Of a stretch of 64,000 bases of DNA, positions 10,323-20,996 are shown piece by piece. Under the pieces are notes generated by a model that searched no databases, was not told the origin of the DNA, and saw only the letters and a program-made list of their open reading frames with translations. The stretch spans positions 55,078,378 through 55,142,377 of the forward strand of contig OY288243.1 of NCBI GenBank assembly GCA_958450325.1, given 5' to 3'. Position 1 is the first letter of the stretch; each line of letters opens with the position of its first letter. The stretch comes from Agrostemma githago (taxonomy: Eukaryota > Streptophyta > Magnoliopsida > Caryophyllales > Caryophyllaceae). A program made the translations under genes and the position numbers.

Positions 10323-10716
10323 GATGTGCAAAAGGTTGTGGATAAGTTGACAGAGGAGAATAAGGGAATGAAGAAGAAAAATAAAGAGCTACAATTGAAG
10401 TATGCTAAGACTAATTCGTTACTAATTTTTTTTTGAATGTTATGAGTAGTAGGGGAACATCAGATGAGAGTGCAAATATGACAAAGACAATCTTGCACAA
10501 TATGAGCTAATTTATTTCACTAATATGCATTTATATTTTCTACCTATTTATGGTTCATTATATGGTCTATTCAGTTTTCGTTATTATATTTTTTTTACCA
10601 CTACAGGACGTACAACACAAAAAGGGAGATAATGACGGAATTGATGGATGACAAAATCGACTCACTGTTTTTGAACTTGGACATTAAATTCAATGTTTTT
10701 TCGGAGGAAAACACGT
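10323..10716 (+). pseudogene. Short coiled-coil coding pieces, origin unknown
   Basis: After the demethylase fragment, 10323-10437 reads as a Lys/Glu-rich heptad-like stretch (VQKVVDKLTEENKGMKKK). Then 10610-10716 reads as another charged stretch ending at FSEEN. Both look like remains of exons from a coiled-coil protein, perhaps a CACTA accessory protein or a second captured gene. No domain is recognised and the pieces cannot be joined with confidence. Confidence 0.35.
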
Positions 10717-11014
10717 ACCTTTTTAAATAATACCGTAGTTTTTTAGTAATTTTTTTTATTTACTTTGGATTGCGAAATATATGATTGGATGAAGATTATT
10801 CTATGTGTTCGTCGTATGAAACTCTATTTATTGATTGCGAAATATATATATGATTGAAGATTATTCTAATTAAGTGTTTATTTTCTGAACGACCAACTCG
10901 ATCTTTGTGTATTATTGATATCAATTCAGTAAATGTGGAATCGCGCTTTTTAGACAACATAAATATGTAATCGCAAGCAGTAATCAATTGTTGGAAATAT
11001 ATAATTATTATTAT

Positions 11015-11391
11015 ATTCTTTATGATAAGATTCTCGACGCTTTTACGATATCAAAGTGTCGATAACCGAATTTTATATTATTATTTCTCGACACTTCAAA
11101 TAGTAAAAAGTCTCGCGCGTTGAAAAAAATTGGCCTAGAAAAAAAATTGCGACGTAGAAAAGCGTCGAGATTGCATATTTTAGTGTACCACGTAGTGACG
11201 CAAAAAAGCGTCTTGAATAAAATATTGAACGTTTTAATGCGTCAAGAATGGTGACGTAAAAATGCGTCGAGAATTCTCGACACCCAAAATCTCCACGCTT
11301 TTCAGAAACATCGAGAATTAAATTTGCGACACTTAAAAGCGTCGAGAACCTACTTTTAAAGCGTCAAGAAACCAAAGGTTTTGTAGTAGTG
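11015..11391. repeat. CACTA-1 right subterminal repeat array and TIR
   Basis: Repeated CGACGCTTTT / AAAAGCGTCGAGA / GACGTAAAAATGCGTC motifs in both orientations (about ten copies) lead to the terminal TTTTGTAGTAGTG. They mirror the left end. Confidence 0.8.
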
Positions 11392-12500
11392 TTAGTTGTA
11401 CTAATTCAGCCACTCTCGTCACATATCCCAACCTCTAGCCAAACTACTCCTGTAACATCATTAATAGACTCAACCCCCCACTTTCCCTCCCTCTTCCCTA
11501 AGCATTAGGCCATTACTGTACCCCAGAGTTCAAGACAAAGAAAAAAAAAAGCAGTACATCTTCTACTTTCACGAAACTCTTCAGCTGCATTTGTTGGACC
11601 CCCATCAAGACCCTACTTTCCATCCCCTTACCTTAAACAGTAATCCATTACAAGACCCCAAATTTCAGGGAAAAAAATACAAGGGTACATCTTCTACTTT
11701 CCCAAACTATTCTACTGCATTTTTTTGACCTCCATCGAGACCGACTGGAACTGTAAGTCTTCTACTATTGCGTACCTTCCACTGTATAGCTGAGCATAAG
11801 TCATGAAGTAATCCCGAATAGTAGTCAGGGTGCCCCAGCATCGCCACTGTATGTCTTGATCTGCCAGGTTTGACCTTTATTGGTAGCTGCAGTTTTCAGG
11901 TTTGTGTTAGGCTGTGTGTGGATCTCGTAATTAGCTTACCTGCACTCCTTATCTATATAAATTCCTTCCACACTTCTTGTTTTTACTCTTGTTCCTTCTT
12001 TTACAGGCTGTTATTGATTTCTCCCTTACTTTTGTGCGTGCACGCTTCACGTAGACTTAGAAATACATTCATAGTCCGTACTTTAGAATTTACAAGCACT
12101 TGGTAAGCTTGGAGTCAGGCTTGTCGGCAATGACCACATCACCCATATTCTATTTTTTATGTATATGCACATCCAGAGCTTATATTCTATATGTTGACAT
12201 ATCGATCTGATTTCCCTGAATAGTTACGGCTATTTCGCGGGATAGATATAGCATCTTCACAAATGAACCGGCTGCTTCGTTATCATTCATTGGATGTACC
12301 CGGATAATAAGTGGGGTACTAAAAGGGGCTGGATGTTGTTCGTCACACGAAATGCGCCATGTTAGTTTGTCGCATAACCAGCAATTATGCTCAATATTGA
12401 ACTATTCTCGGTTACTGTATTTGTATTAGCTGTGCACCTGCCTGGTTGTGGCCATATTCCTAACATGTAGTCACACTGTACATGCATTTCCAGCGCTGCC
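11392..12500. other. Non-coding region right of CACTA-1
   Basis: It starts with the duplicated TTA. Two copies of a phrase containing AGTACATCTTCTACTTTC / GGTACATCTTCTACTTTC with following CATTT-TTGGACC-CCATC-GAGACC lie near 11550-11750, a diverged duplication of about 130 bp. No convincing gene. Confidence 0.4.
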
Positions 12501-13100
12501 ATGTCTGCGTATTCTTGCAGAGGCTGGATAACAAACAATGAAGACGAGGATAGGGCTGCCGTCACGGCTACTAGCAGGCAACAGAAGTTACAACGCTTAC
12601 ATTTCGTATACGATCGTCCTCATGAGGTTGTGATCCATGGTAGGCATCCCTCACAGGTAAGCAGAGTCCTTTCGAGCGATGACTACATGGAGCAAGTATT
12701 CGTAAAACTTAATGCGGCTGGCAAGGCAGCGATACCACTTGTCTGCAAGCGGTTTGCTCAAATGTTCGCCTTAAGGCCAGATGCGCCCCGGTGGGCCGCA
12801 GATTACGACAGACTCCTTCAAAGAGAACACTTTTTTGGTGTGACGACTGCCATTCGGGGTGACATTGTGGTCTCGTGCAGGTGCAGATGCTACTTGACCA
12901 ACAATAGCCTCGTGAAGAGACTGGTGCACAGTTTCCAGGCGCAAGCAATGAACAACACACCTTATTTGGAAATTACTGACTCTACCTCTGCAGAAAATAC
13001 GGTCGCCTACATTGCGCAGTTCGGTGAGGATGCTGTAGCCACAGCACAAGTAATAGCTCTGGGCCTACTCGGCACGAGAGATTTTATTGTTATCGAATGA
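12501..13100 (+). CDS. Unidentified 199-residue protein, weakly F-box-like
   Basis: This is the longest non-transposon ORF of the left part. From about residue 57 the sequence SSDDYMEQVFVKLNAAGKAA then PLVCKRFAQMF has the length and spacing of an F-box helix bundle (LPDE-like start, LP-like middle, VCKRW-like end). That would suggest an SCF ubiquitin-ligase substrate adaptor, but the match is loose. The rest contains several Cys (CRCRCYL) and no repeat domain. A strong splice donor (ACAG|GTAAGC, near 12656) lies inside the frame and an acceptor-like TTCTTGCAG lies near 12520, so the true exon may be shorter. If the candidate Helitron end at 13848 is real, this could be captured cargo. I do not recognise a family. 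Confidence 0.45.
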   Translation: MSAYSCRGWITNNEDEDRAAVTATSRQQKLQRLHFVYDRPHEVVIHGRHPSQVSRVLSSDDYMEQVFVKLNAAGKAAIPLVCKRFAQMFALRPDAPRWAADYDRLLQREHFFGVTTAIRGDIVVSCRCRCYLTNNSLVKRLVHSFQAQAMNNTPYLEITDSTSAENTVAYIAQFGEDAVATAQVIALGLLGTRDFIVIE

Positions 13101-13824
13101 CCTGGTTATCAATTTACATAGCTGCGATCACCGTGTGTATGTACTGCAACGTCGTTCTCGTTGATGCGTAGACATACCCTTATGGAACACATTTAGTTTT
13201 TTTTTGGAAGACCCGTGACCTAGACAATATCTTTGGTATGGACTTGGTAATCTAACACGCAGTATTTAGAAAGGAATGCAAGACTCTACAAGCGTTTGAA
13301 GTAGAAATACCTCACACTGTTGTCGTTAATTTATTGAAAGTTAAGGGTATCACTGCATCGTATAGTTTTATGTGGGTGTACAGGCTTGTTGGGGGTCGAG
13401 AATCATAACAGATCCTCGGACTATCCTCACGTTTAGAATTTATCGTTAGTGCATCGTATGTGTCAATGCCTTGTGCCACTATATCAATTAAATAGCTTGG
13501 CAGCGCAGAGTTACCCAGCATCATAAGACGGATCAGTGGACATACATTAGAGGATAGTGACAGCTACTGAAGTAGACGATCTCTTGACACGTAATTGATA
13601 AAACGCATCTTCGCTACCATTATGTGTGCTTTTAGTGTCCCTAACCGACACTTTCGGTCTGCCCCTGTCTTTATTAGTAAACATAGCCTCTTTCGATTTG
13701 TACACATTTCCGTTGATAGTATACAATTCGTCAGTACCCCTCTCAAGGTTATGATATACTGCGATTGTACGTTTAGTGCTACGCCAATGCCCGTGTGCTA
13801 AAAACTACTTTTGTCATTTTGGAG
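13101..13824. other. No gene seen
   Basis: Only short frames, none with domain signal; probably the 3' region of the preceding ORF or Helitron-type non-coding sequence. Confidence 0.4.
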
Positions 13825-13848
13825 CTCCGCGCGCGGAGAAACAACTAG
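13825..13848 (+). other. Candidate Helitron 3' terminus
   Basis: A perfect 14-bp palindrome CTCCGCGCGCGGAG is followed six bases later by CTAG and then T (13849). Helitrons end with a GC-rich hairpin shortly before CTRR and insert between A and T. The spacer is a little shorter than usual. The 5' TC end would be left of the window or removed, so the element body cannot be shown. Confidence 0.45.
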
Positions 13849-15430
13849 TGAATATAAAAGGCAAACAATTAAATGAGACGGAGGGACTATGATTCAACGC
13901 TCAATTTTATTAGAAGTTTAAATAACACACCATTCCTTTAAAGTTTACACATGGGTATAGTAAGTTTGATCGATTAACTAGGTATGTCTCCCATGAAATT
14001 CACGAGTTTATCTCTTTCAATTTTTTTTTATCGTAATGTAATTATATTTTCGACGAAGTGTTGCGTTAATTGATAAGCAGATCGTATATCTATAAAAAAA
14101 TAACCGACTAGTTAGGGAAGTCAGGATCGAATCCTCATGGAGACAAACATTTCTACTTTCAATTAAAGTATATCTAGGTAACAAATCCGGGTTTTTTTTA
14201 TATGTTTGACTAAACTAAAGTAGTAAAGTTAACAGAATTAAAGGAGAAAAATAATAATAACGAATAAGACTAATTAAGAAGAATTAATATGGAGAGAAAA
14301 CTAGGATTGTTGGTTCACCATGGATTTCCAATGGTTACGGTCTGTCAAAGATCTATCACAGATATTTGTCTAAGGGGTAGTGAAAAGGTCCTTCGGGTCC
14401 GCTATTTACCCTAGAATGCGTCTAAAGGCTTCCGATCTTATTAAGGCAGACTAATGTGTTGTAGCAGGTCTTACCAAGCTTCCAATCTTAGGTTCAAGTT
14501 TACCGAATTCAATTAATCAATCATGTGCGTTAACTCACTAATCGTAATTATATGCTAAAATTAAAAACCCGGACGCAATATCAATGACAGATTTATAAAC
14601 TATTTAGCAACCATATTCAATTCACGTATCCCCTAAATCCTAGCAATGAAAATTAGTTACTCATGGCAAATTTAAAAATAACGATAATGAAAGTAATAAT
14701 TAGACTAAGCATAATTAATAGATCTAAGAAGAAATTAATCATACACAATAAAGATGAACAAGGGAGAAATGATTAAGAGTAAGAGATAAAAGGAAGAATT
14801 CTCTATATATTAAATCAATCACCATGTGCAATGATGTGGCAAAAATTGCAATTAGAGGATTACACAACCAGCTGTATATAGCTCTATGTACAACTGATTT
14901 TAAGATTTTGAGCTTTATAACAAAGATTTCGAGTTTCGCTGTAAACTTTCTGAGCTTTAGTGTAAAGTTGTCGAGTTACATCACATGAATGTTTAAACTC
15001 AAAAACTTACAACTTAGCTCAGAAACTTTTATAAGCTCAATAAATATATATACAAAAGCTCGACAATTTTCCCCTGGTTGTACACTGCTATTGTACAACT
15101 ATGTGTATAATCCTATTTTCCCAAAAATCGGGATGCCCATTTCAAAATAAGTCCCAATTTTTGCTACAATTAGATTTCTCCTAATAATCCTAGATATAAT
15201 GAGCATGTGAGCAAAGCAAATGTCATAGCATGCATTCAATTATGTGCCCTCTTAATTGTCCTTGATAAACCAATTCATTTGTATTTACCAACAATAGCTC
15301 GAGAAACCAAACACTGCACTCGAAAATAGTTCACAGACATGAATATTTGTCTCTTCGTTTCCTGCGTTTCTATTTTCCATACTTCCAACCTCTTTATATT
15401 TTAACCTGGTAAATCATTTGGCCATGTACT
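13849..15430. repeat. AT-rich repeat remnants without genes
   Basis: Around 14110-14160 the phrase GTCAGGATCGAATCCTCATG resembles the primer-side region of degenerate LTR or TRIM-like plant repeats, and the text to about 14800 is AT-rich with no frame. I could not find paired LTRs. A foldback (14856-15114) lies inside. Confidence 0.3.
14856..15114. repeat. Foldback, possible MITE
   Basis: The left edge AGGATTACACAACC and the right edge, read on the other strand (AGGATTATACACA), are similar. CTATGTACAACTG near the left edge matches CATAGTTGTACAA near the right. The interior is AT-rich with TGAGCTT/AAGCTCA inverted pairs. Target duplication is unclear. Confidence 0.35.
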
Positions 15431-15643
15431 ATGTCTTTCCGACCTCTATATAGTACTATGTCTTCAAGTCATTTCTCCCCTGTTTCCATCATGTCTGATT
15501 CAAGTGAGTCGACCATTGCTATGCTATGTCAAGGTGTGAGGCTAAGAGATTTAAACGTGAGGGTGATCTATAGATGGAGTAGGCTCAACTTTACGGACAA
15601 ATCAGTAACCGACGCAGTTGAACTTCTTCTTATTGATGCTAAG
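15431..15643 (+). CDS. Exon 1 of RPA70-like single-stranded DNA-binding protein gene
   Basis: 71 codons from the first ATG. Downstream ATGs at 15449 or 15470 could be used instead, and family members often start near the latter. The conserved OB-fold opening LRDLNVRVIYRWSRLNF is followed by DAVELLLIDAK, the DUF223/RPA1 N-terminal OB-fold signature. The exon ends in phase 0 at a GT donor (15644). The protein continues at 31680 with NDLVQATIKK, the canonical next block (ATI-K), so the two pieces flank one intron. RPA binds single-stranded DNA in replication and repair; plant genomes also carry many RPA-like copies spread by Helitrons. Confidence 0.7.
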
Positions 15644-15759
15644 GTGATGTTCATCATTTTGTAATATATGTTTTATATGATCAATTATTTAAATTTTGTC
15701 ACGAAGAGTTGTCCTATTCGGCAGTCGGTTAAGATCAACCTCTTATCACTTATTGCATC

Positions 15760-18269
15760 TGTGGACATGACATAGGTCCACGCCGACGCGGCCACGCGCG
15801 GGTTTTGGGGAGGCGAATGAATCTCCATGAGATGGTCAAATGGAAATTTAAATCGAAGTCGGAGTCGCCACCGAATTTTATGGTTATTCGGAACCGTTCG
15901 AGCCCACTCTATGTCGTAGTGGGCCGTGTACAAAATACGGCCCATTTCCGATGTCAGAGTTTATTGGGCTCGTCCCTTTGCATATTGATATAGATGCCGA
16001 CTGGAGCGGTTAATCGTATATTGAATGACTCTCGTTGCCAATGGTTTCGGACATCCGGAAACCACGGTTCTGAGTAAGGGGTGAGGGTACGTGTTGGGAA
16101 GTTCACTAAGAACTCCCAACCCCGCCCGCACATTAGCGGCCTCTACTAGGATATCGAATGACGTTTTAATGCGCGCGTTAGTTGAACGATGAATGATATG
16201 CAAACATTGTTTTCCTAAGCATGTGAGGAATTGAACGGGTTGCTAAATGATTTAATGCATGAAAAATTAATCAACGTCAAAGTTGAATTTAGCATGTGAG
16301 ATTCGTTTTAGTATAATAAAACAAATGAAATAAAAAGAATGAATTTGCTACAAAAGATGAACAAACGAGTTAGTATCGATTTGTAAATAATAATAGCAAG
16401 AAATAAATATGCGAATTCGAGAAAATAAATATTAATCGAAATCTGAAAAATATTGTTGAAAAGAACGTTGTTTTGTATAAAAAACGAAGTTCGAAAAATA
16501 ATAAAAAATAATAAAAAAAAAAAAGACGGAAAAGGGACACGACAAGCAGCCGGCCGCGCGGCTCGTTCGGGACGCCGGCGGGTCGCGGGGCTAACTGTTT
16601 CGGTGTCGGTTTTCGAAAATTCGATGTTCGTATTAAATCGCGTATGAATATTGCATGATTCGTACTCGAATTAATATTTTCGATATTCGTTATATTAGAT
16701 AGTTGATTACGAAGTCAATATCAAATACTTGGAATAGTTTTAGAAAAGATGTAAATTTTAGAAATCGTTCGAACAATAAATAATAAAACGAACGAAAAAG
16801 TAAAAAAAAGGGTCCGGATTGCGAGCCGTCCGGTTTTTGTGTTTTGTTCGAAATTGCTAAATTTGATGAGTCGCGTACAAAATATGAATTAATTTGTATT
16901 CGATTCATGTTTTCGATATTCGTCATATCCGATGTTCGATCATGAAATCGATATCGAATATTGGGAATGAATAAAAGAGGTTTGTAAAAAAACGTTTATT
17001 TTGAAAAAAGAAAAGAATTTTGGACGAAGAAAAGATGTAACGATTTTTAGTATCGTCGAAACCTTAATATAATTCTTTTCGATACGATATTCGATTATAG
17101 AAAAATCGATATCGTATGTTTAAGAATTTTGTTATGAAAATAGTTTTTCGTTAATAACGATATTAGGAAAAGAAAAAAAACGACTCTTGACCCGTAAAAA
17201 TGACACGACGGACGAAGGGGAGAAGAGGAGAGAAAGGAAGAAATCGGGTTTGGTACACCCTCAACCTACATGCTCTTGTTGACTCGGATCGGAGCTCGTC
17301 GGAATGTGGCTAGGCACGGGAGCGTCGAGTGATGTTGGGTTCGGTTTAGGGTGGCTCGGTTTGACGGGTGAAGGTGTCGGGTATCGGGGCCGGTTTCCTT
17401 CGAGTTTTGGATGTATTATCGGTTTTTCGATGCTAAGGAATTATGTGTGTCGGGATGATAGAAAGCTGATATGTATTATTGTTGATAAAATCCGTGTTTA
17501 TTGTGTTGGATGCAAGGGGCTATTTATAGGGAATTCCCGACCTTGGCTTAGGAGAGTTTGACTACCGCTTAGGATAGGAAACGTAGAAATTTGAGGGAAA
17601 TAAGAATTCCGCTTTCTTGTGAAGGAAGAAAGGGCACACGGCAGATTTGGGCTGTTTTGGCCGAGTGTTTTACACTCGGTCGGGTGCTTGAATCGGTTTT
17701 TGAATAGGATTCCTGTTTGAGCTAGAATTATCGATTGAGTAAGAAGCTGAGAAGAACGAGAATTCCGTTTTCTTGTGAGGGAAGAAAAGAAGAAAAACCG
17801 GCTGGTCCGTGCTACTTGGCCGAGTGTTGTACACTCGGTTGAGTGTTTGAATCGGTTCTCGGATAGGATTCCTACTTGAGATCGAATTCTACCTTAAACT
17901 GAATTGTTTATTGCTTTGTGTAGCTGATTTTTGTAGAATTGGAGTCCGAATAGGACGTGTGAGACCTCACGGTCAGCCTACAAGTCTCGATAAATATCTT
18001 TGACCGGGTTTTGACTCGGTCGCTAAAAGACGGTTTTACCCTTGGTGTCGGATTCGACCCAAATTAGTGTTATTTGACTCGAAACGACCCACTGGGCCTG
18101 AATTTGAGGTTGGTTTTGTGAAATTTGTACTCCGTAAAATGCCTAGGCCAAATGTCCATCATTACGAGCCCATTTCCGAGTACGTTAAAGCCCGTTAGCG
18201 TCCGATCATCATCGGGTGTTTGTCGGAAACTACTATAGACACCTGGCAGTCAAAATGTGGGTGTCTACA
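15760..18269 (-). repeat. gypsy-1 3' LTR
   Basis: It starts TGTGGACATGAC and ends GGGTGTCTACA. It contains many GATATTCG / CGATATCGAAT motifs (16600-17130) and the paired phrase GAGTGTTTTACACTCGG near 17670. It carries a 19-bp direct-repeat segment (17823-17841) missing from the other LTR, and lacks a 7-bp piece present there. Confidence 0.92.
17521..17528 (-). promoter_or_regulatory. TATA box in gypsy-1 3' LTR
   Basis: TATAAATA on the minus strand, conserved at 30912-30919 in the 5' LTR; likely core promoter. Confidence 0.55.
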
Positions 18270-18284
18270 GAGCCCCCACTCTGA
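18270..18284 (-). other. gypsy-1 polypurine tract
   Basis: Sense TCAGAGTGGGGGCTC immediately precedes the 3' LTR. Confidence 0.75.
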
Positions 18285-18934
18285 CTGAGGATTGGACAGG
18301 GCGAAAGTCAGAGTAGCTACCAGGTCAATCAAGGATTAAAACCTGGCAGCTTCCGGTCGGGTCGTTTAAGGTCCATTAGACCTGCGTGAAGGGCCCGCCG
18401 GCCATGGGCTAGAAATGTACCTGAACTGATGATGATAAATCCGTGGGGAATTGAACTTGTCGCATGAGACTTAAAATGGGCCTGTATGTGGGCTCATCTT
18501 GTTAAATGCCACTGGGGAGTTATGCAAATTGCATGGTCCTGCTTGAGTCGTCCTGTACATATTTATGTAAAGTAGCAAAGTTTGCACATAATATTTGTAG
18601 GAAAAAATGACTCGTGCTGGGGAATAAAAATTTTGGGAAAAGGTTTGAAATTTTTTTTTGAATTTGCAAAAGCCTTTGAAAAAAATTAAAGAATTTTTGT
18701 TTTGACTTTGAAAAGGAATAGGAATGCTCGGGATGACTTAGCTAAGCCTTAGGACAATGGCTTGTATGCTAAATGCTCTAGGATTGGGAATCCTAAGGTG
18801 AGGAGGAGAACTTATTTTCATGCTATAAATACTCTTCATTGGTTCATAAATTTTCATAATTCTCCCAATTCCTTAATTACTTAAAGAAAAGAATAAGCCC
18901 CGAAAAATGTATTCTTTCTTTTAGCAAACCAAAT

Positions 18935-20652
18935 ATGGGAATCGACCGATTAGTCGGAATGCTGCACGAGTGGTCCAAATATTTTAGGGATGCCGATAGG
19001 GCTATCCTAAATCAGAATGGCGTTACCCAATTGTCCGTGATCCGTCAGATGCAAGTAGACTGCCACTTCTTGGATGCTTGCCTATCCTATTGGGATGATA
19101 CCTATCATGTATTTAGTTTTCCTCGAGGAGAGATTTGCCTTATTCCTGAGGAAATTGCTGCTGCAGGAGGATGGAATCCTATACTTCGCCCTGCTATTCC
19201 TTTTTCAGTTTCTGACCCAAGGAGGAAGTTAAGGGAATTTTTAGGGCTTTCCCATATGGAGGTATCCCGTATGCTAGAAGGAGATACCGTTTCCCTGATC
19301 GACCTGGCTGAAAAATTCATGAACCAAGATGACGTCCGAGTCTGGCCGGTTCATAGCCGTAGGGCCTTTACTTTTTGTATGCTCCATGTTTATGCCTTTG
19401 AAGGGCATATGGACTTGTTATCTTGCATAGGCCATGTCAGACTTTTCACCGTGGCTGACTTGATGGAGACGGAGCACAGCCCGGCTTGGCTAATTACAGG
19501 AGAGATTATCCAGGGTTTGGATAATCGCAAGAGGGATTCGTCAGCCCGGCTGACTGGGAGTACTCGGCTTCTACAGGTATGCCATTTTTTTTGATTTTTT
19601 TGGCTTTTCTGATTTTCCGGTTTTTTCCGTTTCTGCGGTCTTTCCCGATTTTTCCCGGTTTCTGCGGTTTTCTCGGTTTTCACGTCTTTTCGCGTTTTTT
19701 TTTCTTTTACGTGATTTTGACGATTTTTCGCGATTTTGATTTTTTCCGGATTTTTCAGCTGTGGCTGTTTGAGAGGTTATCGATCTTGGATCCTCCATTA
19801 GATGTGAGCCGATATCAACCCAGGCATGTTATGTCGAGGAGACGAGCTATTGCCTTTTCTCGCGTCAATACCCAACAATATTGGGATGAGGTGCTATCTT
19901 TTCATGGAGGCCTGTTGATCCGTTGGGTCGTGCCATGGTGGCCAATTTACCTTTGGACTGGTCTAGAATCTCGAGATAGGGCTAGATATCAGGTAATCCT
20001 ATCTTTTAGGCAGACAATTCACCTCTTTCCCGATCGCATACTTAGGCAATATGGTCGGGCGCAAAGAATCCCAGAAATCGAGGCCGTTGTGAGTGAATCT
20101 ACTCAGCTAACGGATGTGATGTGTGACACCTGGATGCAAAGGTGGTATATACGAACTACTTGGCCTGTTCTTAAAAATTCTCATTCGATCTGGGTAACCG
20201 ATTCTTATGTAAGATGGATCCGAGCTGATTCAGCTAAAACTCGAGCTGCCCTGAAAATTGACGAGGCTATGTTACGCCGGGAGCATGCTAAGGACAATAG
20301 GAGCTTCTTTACTGAGGGAGCTACTTCGACAGGTCAGAAAAGAAGATCTAGGACTCAGACTGAAGGGTCCAGTAATAAGGGTGCACGGGGGAAGGTGAGC
20401 CCCCAGACGGATTTAGAAAGGAGACTAGGGCCAACACTGGCTGCTAAGGACCGACTTGGTCCTCAAGACAGGCTTCCCGAGCCGGTCAGGGCTTGGCTTG
20501 GGCCGGTGCAAAGGATGGAAAACCCAAAATCGAAGAAACAGGTTCGAGCAAAGGAAGTTCCCCTTGTGATTAGGGAACGTTCGCCCCCGCCCCGTCGGCC
20601 TCGGGCTCCGCGTGACCCTAAAGACAAAGGGAAGGGCAAAATGTCCGAGTAG
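18935..20652 (+). CDS. Antisense ORF of gypsy-1: plant mobile domain (PMD) protein
   Basis: Two exons, 18935-19576 and 19759-20652, with a 182-bp GT-AG intron (GTATGC...TTTTTCAG) and matching phase, give 511 residues. It lies between integrase and the 3' LTR on the strand opposite gag-pol. The N-terminal two thirds resemble the plant mobile domain (aminotransferase-like, PF10536): short blocks LLDACLSYWDDTYHVF-like, FPRGEICLIPEEI, AFTFCMLHVYAF and a W-rich block (RWVVPWWPIYLW). The C-terminus is basic and Pro/Lys rich (RSPPPRRPRAPRDPK), suggesting a nuclear nucleic-acid-binding tail. Antisense ORFs of PMD type are reported in some Tat retrotransposons; their role is not established. No stop or shift is seen, unlike the pol gene. 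Confidence 0.75.
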
Positions 20653-20996
20653 TCTCCTAAATTTATTATTTAAGTATTACTACTATTTTTCGGTGTGATT
20701 TTGTTGCTTTTTTTTTGTGATGTATTTTGAAATAATAAAAAGACATATTAGTGAATACCGTTCCCGTCTTTTCGTTATTGCATTGGTTGTACTCTTTTGA
20801 GGAGTTGCCTACGTATCCAGAATTAATGGAATCAAACCTTCCGTAGTTCAGAAATATTTTTGCAATTTTTCGAAATACATCAAGATTATTAATTCGAGAT
20901 GTGCAACGGTAGGATAAATAATCCTAACTTATTGACTTGCTTAAAATTTTTGAAAATTCATAAAAAAGACATTTGCAAATGACATTGAGATAGGGT
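20653..20996. other. Spacer between convergent antisense ORF and integrase
   Basis: 344 AT-rich bases with an AATAATAAAA stretch (about 20730) that could serve as a polyadenylation signal for the antisense ORF. No other feature. Confidence 0.4.

Larger units (their letters stand above)
656..11391. mobile_element. CACTA-1: complete CACTA (En/Spm) element, non-autonomous, with cargo
   Basis: The left end reads CACTACTACAAAA and the right end is its exact reverse complement. A second shared block, TTTCTTGACGCTTTAA, follows about 22 bases in on both sides. The flanks carry a 3-bp target duplication, TTA at 653-655 and 11392-11394, as the CACTA superfamily makes. Subterminal GACGCTT/GCGTCGAGA motifs are dense at both ends. 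I see no tnp2 or PF03004 transposase inside, so it probably relied on enzyme supplied in trans. It holds a copia insertion (2032-8277), a lone CACTA-type end (1871) and a captured host gene fragment (8286-10197). Without the copia element it would be about 4.5 kb. Confidence 0.88.

Noticed and set aside
12709..13049. Two minus-strand ORFs opposite the 12501 ORF
   Set aside because: Shorter, with no domain signal, and shadows of the + frame.
16453..17561. ORFs in the gypsy-1 LTR (also at 30079-30952)
   Set aside because: Same frames in both LTRs and no recognisable domain; low-complexity LTR sequence.
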